Assembly (NCBI GenBank): GCA_025935735.1
Contig: JAICUS010000041.1
Coordinates: 1 to 18,946, forward strand
Direction: 5' to 3'
Length of the DNA: 18,946 nt
From: Solirubrobacteraceae bacterium
GTDB taxonomy: Bacteria > Actinomycetota > Thermoleophilia > Solirubrobacterales > Solirubrobacteraceae
Both the position numbers and the translations under genes were made by a program. Under the pieces are notes generated by a model, which saw only the letters and a program-made list of their open reading frames with translations, ran no database searches and had not been told where the DNA came from. Every line of letters begins with the position of its first letter. Positions within the stretch are counted from its first letter, which is position 1. Of this stretch, positions 13,427 to 18,946 are shown one piece after another.

Positions 13427-14308
13427 ATGAGCCGCCTCGCCCCACCCACCGGCGCCCGCGCGGGCGCCGGCATGGCGCTGGCGGCGATCCTGTGCGTCCA
13501 GATCGGGAACGCCATGTCGGTCGGCCTGTTCGACGACGTGGGCTCCTCCGGCGCGGGCGCGCTGCGCCTCGCCTGGGCGGGCGTCCTGCTGCTCGTGGTG
13601 GTCCGCCCGCGGCCGAGCGCGTTCTCCCGGCGGGCGCTGGGCGCGTCGGTGGTGCTCGGCGTCGTGACCGGCGTGCAGACGCTCTGCTTCATGGCCGCCG
13701 TCGCCCGCCTGCCGCTCGGCACGGCCAGCGCGCTCGGGTTCCTCGGGCCGCTCGGCGTCGCGGTCGCCCGCGGCCGCGGGGCGGGGAGGGCCTGGCCGGC
13801 GATCGCCGCGGCCGGGGTCCTGCTGCTCACCGCGCCCTGGCAGGGCACGGCGGACGCCGCCGGGATCGCCTTCGCGCTCGCCTCCGCGGCGACGTGGGCG
13901 GCCTACATCCTGCTCACGCAGGCCGTCGGCGACGAGGTCGCCGGCCTCCAGGCCCTGGCGGTGTCGCTCCCGGTCGCGGGCGTCGTCGCCCTGCTCTACG
14001 CGCATCCGGACCCCGCCGTGGCCCTCGCGCCGCACATGCTGGTGGCCGGGATCGGCCTCGCGATCCTGGTCCCGGCCATCCCGTACGCGCTCGAGCTGCT
14101 CGCGCTGCGGCGGCTGACCGCCACGGCGTTCGGCACGCTGATGAGCCTCGAGCCCGCGGTCGGCCTGGTGGTCGGCCTGGTGGCGCTGAATCAGACGCCG
14201 GACCTCAGGGCGGTCGCGGGCATCCTGCTGGTCGTCGCCGCGGGGATCGGCGCCCAGCGCGACGGGGCGCGGGGCGCCGCCGTCCCCGCGCCCGCCCCCG
14301 CCTACTGA
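13427..14308 (+). CDS. EamA/RhtA-like drug/metabolite exporter
   Basis: The 293-residue inner-membrane protein shows about ten hydrophobic helices in two EamA repeats. Visible markers are GNAMSVGLFDDVGSSGAGAL after helix 1, ARLPLGTASALGFLGPLGVA closing the first repeat, AATWAAYILLTQAVG opening the second, and the matching second-repeat end LTATAFGTLMSLEPAVGLVV. These resemble the RhtA type, which exports amino acids such as threonine/homoserine. ATG 13427 is chosen over ATG 13373 because the upstream codons lie in the regulatory repeats and a promoter ends seven bases before it. It is divergent from LysR. Its stop TGA (14306-14308) lies inside the 3' end of the convergent acylase gene (7-base overlap). 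Confidence 0.88.
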   Translation: MSRLAPPTGARAGAGMALAAILCVQIGNAMSVGLFDDVGSSGAGALRLAWAGVLLLVVVRPRPSAFSRRALGASVVLGVVTGVQTLCFMAAVARLPLGTASALGFLGPLGVAVARGRGAGRAWPAIAAAGVLLLTAPWQGTADAAGIAFALASAATWAAYILLTQAVGDEVAGLQALAVSLPVAGVVALLYAHPDPAVALAPHMLVAGIGLAILVPAIPYALELLALRRLTATAFGTLMSLEPAVGLVVGLVALNQTPDLRAVAGILLVVAAGIGAQRDGARGAAVPAPAPAY

Positions 14309-16617
14309 CCCAGCTCCACCTCCTGCTGCCACGTGCCGCGGTCGAAGAACGGCAGCACGGGCTTGTCGGCGATGCCCTGCACGCTGACGTCGTAGATGCG
14401 CCGCGGCTCGCGCCAGGCGGCCGGCGACGCGCTGTTGAACTGCTGGGCGAGCGCCGCCCCGGCGGCCGCGGCGGCGGCGCGGTAGCCCGCCGCGCCGAGA
14501 TGCTCGAGCGCGAACGCCTGCGCGTAGGAGACGTCGAACTGGTGGCTGTCGCCGGGGTGCGCACCCAGCAGCGCCACCGCGATCGACCCGTACGGCTTGC
14601 GGACGCCGACGTCGACGACGGCGTCCCGGAACGCGTCCCAGGCCGCGACGCCCGGGTCGACGGTGCCGGCCGCGTCGGTGCGCGTGTAGTTGCCGTCCCA
14701 GGCCAGCAGCGTGTCCAGCACGACCTTGGCCGGGCCGGTCGCGCCGGCGTCGGCGCGGCTGAGCGCGTCCTGCAGGAACGGCCGCGCCTCCGCGGTCTGG
14801 CCGGTCACCCGGTCGACGCCCTGGACGCTCGCGAACGTCGGGGCGGCGTGCGCGGCGGCGACCTCGCGGAACAGCAGCCCCGAGCGGTGCAGCCGGCCGC
14901 TGAGGCGCTCGGTCGCCGGGGCGTCGCCGTTGGTCCAGCCGGCCGACGGGAGCGTGTTCCAGTTGGCCAGCCACCCCTGGTTCGGATCGATCACGTGGGG
15001 GCGCTGCCTCACGGAGAGGAACCCGCGCCATTCCGCCTTCCCGGTGCCCGGGTAGGGCAGGCGCTCGTCGTAGCCGCGCGGGCGCAGCGGCAGCAGACCG
15101 GGGTGCCACCAGCCGATGTTGCCCCGGTCGTCGGCGGCCATGATGTTCTCGTTCCAGGTGACCTCGCCGGCCGCCTTGGCGACGTCGCGGATCGAGCGCG
15201 CGCGGTCGAGGTCCGCGAGGCCGACCATCACCCGCAGCTCGCGGCCCCAGATGTTGTACCGGCGCGCGTAGGCGACGCCCTTCGCGCGCGCCTGCACGGG
15301 CCCGTGGACGGTGCGGCAGATCTGCCGGGAGACCGCCTTCGCGCCGGCGACCTCGAACGTCTCGGTGCGGCAGTCCATCTTGCGCACGCGGCCCTTGAAG
15401 CGGTAGCGGGTCCGGCCCACGAGCTTCTCGGCGTAGAGGTCGTTGACGTCGCTCAGGCCGCTGGTCAGGCCCCAGGCGACGTGGTCGTTGCGGCCGATGC
15501 CCACGATCGGCAGGCCGGGCGGCGTGACGCCCGCGGCGTTCAGGCCCGGCGCGTGGATCTCGAACTCCCACAGCTCCTCGGGGATGGAGAAGCCGAGCTG
15601 GGGACCGGTGAACAGGAACGCGTGCCCGTCCGCGCCGCGGATCGCCCACGCGTTCGAGCCGCCGAAGACGGGCGGCAGCGCGCCGCCGCCGAGGGGCGAG
15701 GCCGGTGCCGAGGCGGCCGCGGCGCTCGCGGCGGCCCGCGGCAGCCTGAGCCCGCGGACGAAGCGCACCGAGCGCTTGAACGCGGCGCGCTCCTGCGCCC
15801 GGGTGCGGCCCGGCTGCGACGGGAAGCGGCCCGCCGACGCCGGGACCGTCGTGTACGAGTGCGGCGTGCGCAGCGGCAGCAGCCGGTCGAAGCGCTTGGC
15901 GCCGAGGGCGCGCAGCGCGCGGGCGTTGAGCAGCTCCTGCCCGTCGCCGTTGGGGATCGTGCGGGCGAGCTGGATGCCGATCGCCGCCGAGTCAAGCGGC
16001 GACCACTTCGCCGGCTCGAGGTTGAGCAGCACGAACTCCTTGGGCACCAGCGACGGGTCGGCCCGCATGCGCGCCTCGTAGGCGTTGATGCCGTCCGCGT
16101 AGGCGCGGAACCACGCGCGCAGGCTCGCGGGCAGCCGGCGGTACATCGCCCGCACCTCGCGCCGCGTGTAGTAGTCGCGCCGCGCCTCGACGTCGCCGGC
16201 CAGGCGCGACTTCCCCAGCACCTCGGCGAGGTGGCCCGTGACCGCGCGGCGGAACAGCTCGAGCTCGACCGCGCGGTCCTCGGCGGCGGCGTAGCCCGCG
16301 CCGAACCACGCGTTCGCGACCGTGGTGCCGGTGATCGCCGGGACGTCGTAAGCGTCGCGCACGATCGTCACGCCGGGCTTCGGGCTCTCGGGCGTACCGG
16401 GCCGGTTGAACTCCGCGGGCTTGAACTGGAAGCTCGTGAACAGGGAGATCTGGTCCGTGAGGCTCGGGTTGACGCCGCTCTGCGGCACGAATCCGCTGTT
16501 GCCGGGCGGCAGGACCGTCCCCGCCTGGACGACCCGCGCCGGCGCGGCCGCGGGGAGCAGGGCGAGGACGGCGAGCGCGCCGCCGAGGGCGTGCGCGAGG
16601 GGGCGTCGCGAGAGCAT
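14302..16617 (-). CDS. secreted penicillin acylase family protein (Ntn hydrolase)
   Basis: The 771-residue precursor begins with a signal peptide (MLSRRPLAHALGGALAVLAL, then LPAAAPA), so it acts outside the membrane. The α-chain (to about 260) includes VTIVRDAYDVPAITG (83-97), WFGAGYAAAEDRAVELELFR (104-123) and the TGHLAEVLG region. An Ala/Pro-rich linker (about 295-315) is probably excised. The β-chain should start at Ser321 in FGGSNAW, the N-terminal nucleophile after self-cleavage; WNENIMAADDRGNIGWW (488-504) carries the oxyanion Asn. The size and layout match cephalosporin/penicillin or acyl-homoserine-lactone acylases; the natural amide substrate cannot be told. ATG 16617 gives the signal peptide; longer frames run into the divergent gene. 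A promoter ends six bases upstream, so it is probably leaderless. Confidence 0.93.
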   Translation of the reverse strand: MLSRRPLAHALGGALAVLALLPAAAPARVVQAGTVLPPGNSGFVPQSGVNPSLTDQISLFTSFQFKPAEFNRPGTPESPKPGVTIVRDAYDVPAITGTTVANAWFGAGYAAAEDRAVELELFRRAVTGHLAEVLGKSRLAGDVEARRDYYTRREVRAMYRRLPASLRAWFRAYADGINAYEARMRADPSLVPKEFVLLNLEPAKWSPLDSAAIGIQLARTIPNGDGQELLNARALRALGAKRFDRLLPLRTPHSYTTVPASAGRFPSQPGRTRAQERAAFKRSVRFVRGLRLPRAAASAAAASAPASPLGGGALPPVFGGSNAWAIRGADGHAFLFTGPQLGFSIPEELWEFEIHAPGLNAAGVTPPGLPIVGIGRNDHVAWGLTSGLSDVNDLYAEKLVGRTRYRFKGRVRKMDCRTETFEVAGAKAVSRQICRTVHGPVQARAKGVAYARRYNIWGRELRVMVGLADLDRARSIRDVAKAAGEVTWNENIMAADDRGNIGWWHPGLLPLRPRGYDERLPYPGTGKAEWRGFLSVRQRPHVIDPNQGWLANWNTLPSAGWTNGDAPATERLSGRLHRSGLLFREVAAAHAAPTFASVQGVDRVTGQTAEARPFLQDALSRADAGATGPAKVVLDTLLAWDGNYTRTDAAGTVDPGVAAWDAFRDAVVDVGVRKPYGSIAVALLGAHPGDSHQFDVSYAQAFALEHLGAAGYRAAAAAAGAALAQQFNSASPAAWREPRRIYDVSVQGIADKPVLPFFDRGTWQQEVELGQ

Positions 16618-16623
16618 CCGCGC

Positions 16624-16652
16624 AGTCTGTAGGTCCGGTCGTGCTATGCCAA
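16624..16652 (-). promoter_or_regulatory. promoter of the penicillin acylase gene
   Basis: On the minus strand TTGGCA (complement of 16647-16652), a 17-base spacer and CAGACT (complement of 16624-16629) end six bases before ATG 16617. The -35 matches consensus at five of six positions and lies inside the palindrome 16646-16659. Confidence 0.45.
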
Positions 16653-16659
16653 GTGGCAT
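16646..16659. promoter_or_regulatory. 14-bp palindrome ATGCCA-AG-TGGCAT, probable operator
   Basis: Perfect six-base arms flank AG between two divergent genes. It covers the -35 of the acylase promoter and the start region of the DapA-like gene (both possible ATGs lie at its ends), so a bound repressor would block both directions. Confidence 0.5.
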
Positions 16660-17572
16660 GTCGGCCGCGCACCCCCAGCTCGACGGCGTCACGTGCGTCC
16701 TCGTCACGCCGTTCCGCGACCGCGCCGGGGCGGTCGACGCCGCCGCGCTCGAGCGGCTCGTCCGCCGCGTCGACGCCGCGGGCGTGCAGGCGATCACGGC
16801 GCTCGGCAACACGGCGGAGGTGTTCCAGCTCTCAGAGCCCGAGCGCCGGACGGTGCTCGAGGCCGTCGCCGGCGCGACGGGGCAGGCGACGCTGATCACG
16901 GGCGTGACCGGCCCGCTGACCGAGGCGGTTGCGTTCACCGAGCGAGCCGCCGGCCACGGCTACGCGGCGGCGATGCTGCACGACCCGCCGGACCCGCTGG
17001 CCGGGGAGCGCGGCCTGGTGCGCCTGCTGCACGACTTCGCCGACCGCTCGGCGCTGCCCACGGTCCTCTACCTGCGCACCGCGCGGCTCGGGGCGCCGGC
17101 GCTGGCCGAGGTGGTCGCCCACCCGCGGATCGTCGCCGTCAAGTACGCGCGCCCCGACGTCGGCGTGCTGGCTGGGCTGCTCGCGGACCCGGCGACCCGC
17201 GACGCGTGCACGTGGATCTGCGGCCTCGCGGAGTCGATGGTGCTGCCGATGCGCGGGCCGGGCGTGGTCGGCTTCACCTCCGGCGTGGCGAACGTCCGGC
17301 CGGACCTCGCGCTCGCCGTCTGGCGCGCCAGCCGCGACGGCGACTACGCGGCGCTCGCCGCGCGCGTGGCGCCGCTGCTGGCCATCGAGCGCATGCGCAC
17401 GCGCGCCGGCGGCCGCCACAACGTCGCGGTGCTGAAGGCGGCATTGGCGCTGCAGGGGCTCGACGTGGGCGACGTGCGGCCGCCGTGCGAGCCGCTGGGC
17501 GCCGCCGAGACCGCCGAACTGCGCGCCGCGCTGGACGCGCTGCCGGAGCCGCGGGTCGCCGTCGCCCGCTAG
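16658..17572 (+). CDS. dihydrodipicolinate synthase (DapA)-family lyase/aldolase
   Basis: The 304-residue cytosolic TIM barrel forms a Schiff base through Lys162 in RIVAVKYARPD. Other family marks are GVTCVLVTPF (10-19), ITALGNTAEVFQLSEPERR (46-64), where DapA has GTTGE, and Tyr138 in VLYLR, where true DapA has a YN-x-P motif. CGLAESMVLPMRGPGVVGFT (188-207) lines the barrel exit. The changed motifs argue against lysine biosynthesis and for another 2-keto-acid lyase/dehydratase of the family. ATG 16658 is preferred: TATGCC (16645-16650) sits seven bases before it as a leaderless -10. ATG 16646 would add MPSG. The stop TAG shares its bases with the convergent gene's stop (CTAG, 17569-17572). 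Confidence 0.85.
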   Translation: MSAAHPQLDGVTCVLVTPFRDRAGAVDAAALERLVRRVDAAGVQAITALGNTAEVFQLSEPERRTVLEAVAGATGQATLITGVTGPLTEAVAFTERAAGHGYAAAMLHDPPDPLAGERGLVRLLHDFADRSALPTVLYLRTARLGAPALAEVVAHPRIVAVKYARPDVGVLAGLLADPATRDACTWICGLAESMVLPMRGPGVVGFTSGVANVRPDLALAVWRASRDGDYAALAARVAPLLAIERMRTRAGGRHNVAVLKAALALQGLDVGDVRPPCEPLGAAETAELRAALDALPEPRVAVAR

Positions 17573-18060
17573 CCCGGCAGGCGCTCGCCCAGCCAGGCCG
17601 CCTGGCGCTCGCGCTCGGCCCGGTAGGCCTCCAGCCCGCCGCGCTCCTCGGCGATCCGGGCGGCCATGAAGCCGAGCAGCGCCGGGCCGTAGCGCACGAG
17701 CGGCTCGATCGTCGCCTCCCACGCCGGCAGCGACGCGGCCAGCTCGTGCGCGCGGTCCGCGCACGCGCGCGTGTACGCGTCGCGCAGCTCGTCCTCCCAG
17801 GCGGCGATGCGCCGGACGAGCCGCCCGCGCGGCGCGACGACCTTGGTCGGCTCGGCGACGATCTCGCCGTCGAGCTCGATCTCGTAGAGCACGCGGCCCA
17901 GCCAGTACGGCAGGTCAGCGAGCCGGCAGGCGTGGATGCCGCTGTGGCACGGCTCGATCTCCGCCCGGACCCAGGGGCCCGGGCCGCCATCGGGGAGCGG
18001 CCAGCGGAAGCCGGTGAACACGCTCGTGCCGCCGGGGCGCAGGCACTTGTAGGCGATCAC
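17569..18060 (-). CDS. hypothetical protein, DUF7666-like N-terminus
   Basis: The 163-residue cytosolic protein opens MIAYKCLRPGGTSVFTGFRW (1-20), followed by CHSGIHACRLADLPYWL (38-54) and YEIELDGEIV (59-68) with TKVVAPRGRLVRR. This block resembles the DUF7666-type domain seen in small phage- and actinobacteria-associated proteins; its function is unknown. The second half (about 85-163) is a helical, Ala/Arg/Glu-rich tail. The start is GTG 18060, overlapping the anti-sigma stop (GTGA), so it is the third gene of the sigma-factor operon and may be part of the same response. The stop TAG overlaps the DapA-like gene's stop by four bases. The family name is from memory and moderately sure. Confidence 0.65.
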   Translation of the reverse strand: MIAYKCLRPGGTSVFTGFRWPLPDGGPGPWVRAEIEPCHSGIHACRLADLPYWLGRVLYEIELDGEIVAEPTKVVAPRGRLVRRIAAWEDELRDAYTRACADRAHELAASLPAWEATIEPLVRYGPALLGFMAARIAEERGGLEAYRAERERQAAWLGERLPG

Positions 18061-18308
18061 GCGCCCTGCCAGTGCCGGAACGCCGTGAGCAGGCTCTCGC
18101 GGGTCTCGGCCGGGATCTCCTCCTCCTCGACGATGTCGACGCGCCCGACGGCGGCGATCGTGGCGCGCATCTCCTCGAGATAGGTCTCGCAGCCGTCGCA
18201 GAAGTTCAAGTGCTCCTCGAACCGGCTCGCCGTCTCGGGCGGGAGCACGCCCTCGAGGTAGTCGGTGATCAGCTCGACGATCTGGAGACAGGACAGGTGC
18301 TCAGCCAT
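18057..18308 (-). CDS. small anti-sigma factor with zinc-finger (zf-HC2/ZAS) domain
   Basis: The 83-residue protein is one zf-HC2 domain: Cys7 in LSCLQIVELITDYLEGVLPP, then EEHLNFCDGCETYLEEMR with His33, Cys37 and Cys40 (HxxxCxxC). These four residues can bind zinc, which in ZAS anti-sigma factors senses thiol oxidation. It has no membrane helix, so it is a soluble form. The acidic stretch VEEEEIPAE (60-68) and a C-terminal helix complete it. ATG 18308 overlaps the sigma gene end by eight bases, with GGAGGGG on the coding strand upstream. It should bind and hold the ECF sigma factor encoded next to it. Confidence 0.88.
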   Translation of the reverse strand: MAEHLSCLQIVELITDYLEGVLPPETASRFEEHLNFCDGCETYLEEMRATIAAVGRVDIVEEEEIPAETRESLLTAFRHWQGA

Positions 18309-18945
18309 CGAAATGCCCCTCCAAGGCGGTGCGCACGCGGGAACGCGCCCGGTGCAGCAGCACCCGCTGGTTGGCTGGACTGACCTCCAGCATCTCACAC
18401 ACCTCATCCGACCCCATGCCCTGCAGGTCGCGCATCCGGATCACGGCCTGCTGGACCGGCGGAAGCTCGGCGATCGCCCGCATGGCCGCCCGGACCGTCT
18501 CGCGATCCTCGGCGACGACGTCCGGCGACGCGCCCCACGACGACGGATAGCGGCGCCAGTGGCCGGGAAACGGCTCGTGCGGGCTCTGGAAGCGGTCCGC
18601 GTCGACCGCCGGCTCTCCGGGGTCGCCGCCGAGCGACGCGAACGGCACCGTCCGCCGCTCGCGCACGCCGCGCGTCTTGGCCCGGTTGACGAGGATGGCG
18701 AAGATCCACGTCTTCAGCGACGACCGCTCCTCGAAGCGGCCGAGCCCCTGCAGGACGCCCAGCCACGTCTCCTGCACGACCTCGTCCGCCACGGCGCGGC
18801 TGCCCACGTAGCGGCGGGCGACGGCCAGCATGGTCGTGTAGTGGCGCGAGATGAGCGCCTCGAACGCCTGCTCGTCGCCCGCGCGCAGCCGCGCGACGAG
18901 CGCCCGGTCCTCGCGGGCCGCCTGCAGCTCATAGGCGTCGGTCAC
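18301..18945 (-). CDS. ECF-type RNA polymerase sigma factor (start near or beyond window edge)
   Basis: The visible 214 residues hold both ECF regions. Sigma-2 (about 30-97) has FEALISRHYTTMLAVARRYV, ADEVVQETWLGVLQGLGRFE (53-72) and LKTWIFAILVNRAKTRGVRE. Sigma-4 (about 151-208) has AIAELPPVQQAVIRMRDLQG and a helix-turn-helix with SDEVCEMLEVSPANQRVLLH (179-198), RARSRVR. The ~50-residue linker with FPGHWRRYPSSWGASPD is longer than usual and typical of an ECF group paired with short ZAS anti-sigmas. GTG 18945 (MTDAYELQ) is a plausible start but only one base remains in the window, so a longer N-terminus and the promoter cannot be excluded. It directs RNA polymerase to stress genes, including probably its own operon. 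Confidence 0.92.
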   Translation of the reverse strand: MTDAYELQAAREDRALVARLRAGDEQAFEALISRHYTTMLAVARRYVGSRAVADEVVQETWLGVLQGLGRFEERSSLKTWIFAILVNRAKTRGVRERRTVPFASLGGDPGEPAVDADRFQSPHEPFPGHWRRYPSSWGASPDVVAEDRETVRAAMRAIAELPPVQQAVIRMRDLQGMGSDEVCEMLEVSPANQRVLLHRARSRVRTALEGHFDG

Positions 18946-18946
18946 C

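Noticed and set aside
13351..16632. 1093-codon plus-strand frame across eamA and opposite the acylase
   Set aside because: It covers the LysR operator, eamA in another frame and the whole acylase gene on the other strand; composition is Arg/Gly/Ala-rich with no recognisable domain.
1..18946. tRNA, rRNA, CRISPR, insertion sequence or phage signs
   Set aside because: I looked for repeats, transposase motifs and tRNA-like cloverleaf ends and saw none; the window is ordinary chromosomal gene content.

Overview
The window is dense, very GC-rich bacterial chromosome. By eye about three quarters of bases are G or C, and codon third positions are almost always G or C. Together with GTG starts, 1-8 base gene overlaps, several probable leaderless genes and the protein families present, this suggests a high-GC actinobacterium. 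The style resembles Solirubrobacterales/Thermoleophilia, but that placement is an inference and no marker gene fixes it. I see no tRNA, rRNA, IS element or CRISPR array.

Region 1 (1-5303, +) is an ebo-type operon: the tail of a UbiA-like prenyltransferase (EboC type), an AP-endonuclease-2-type TIM barrel, EboA, EboB (TatD-like hydrolase), EboE (a second, larger TIM barrel) and an EboF-type alkaline-phosphatase-superfamily protein. Every junction is a 1- or 4-base overlap, so the genes are probably translationally coupled. In other bacteria ebo clusters are linked to movement or processing of a secondary metabolite precursor; the substrate here is unknown. A small YeaO-like DUF488 gene follows (5310-5669). 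The first ~150 bases of the window contain no adenine and look like a poor assembly edge.

Region 2 (5670-7891, +) has a ~280 b stretch without a clear gene, then a 21-codon reading frame behind a near-perfect Shine-Dalgarno, then NfeD, a slipin/SPFH protein and a DoxX-like four-helix membrane protein.

Region 3 (7925-11164) is a divergent set that looks like a nitric-oxide/iron-sulfur stress island. On the minus strand are a DUF2249 protein and a ScdA/YtfE/RIC di-iron repair protein. On the plus strand are a DUF59/MIP18 Fe-S assembly factor, an NnrS-like polytopic membrane protein and a small four-helix membrane protein. One AT-rich patch (9131-9160) serves both directions.

Region 4 (11165-18946) is a series of short units. 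They are an S-adenosylmethionine-decarboxylase-fold protein that has lost its catalytic Ser, His and Cys; a methyltransferase; a LysR regulator divergent from an EamA exporter, with a readable operator/promoter layout between them; a secreted penicillin-acylase-family Ntn hydrolase divergent from a DapA-family aldolase/lyase across a 14-bp palindrome; and at the right edge an ECF sigma factor, a small zinc-binding anti-sigma factor and a DUF7666-like protein on the minus strand. Tail-to-tail neighbours here overlap or nearly touch.
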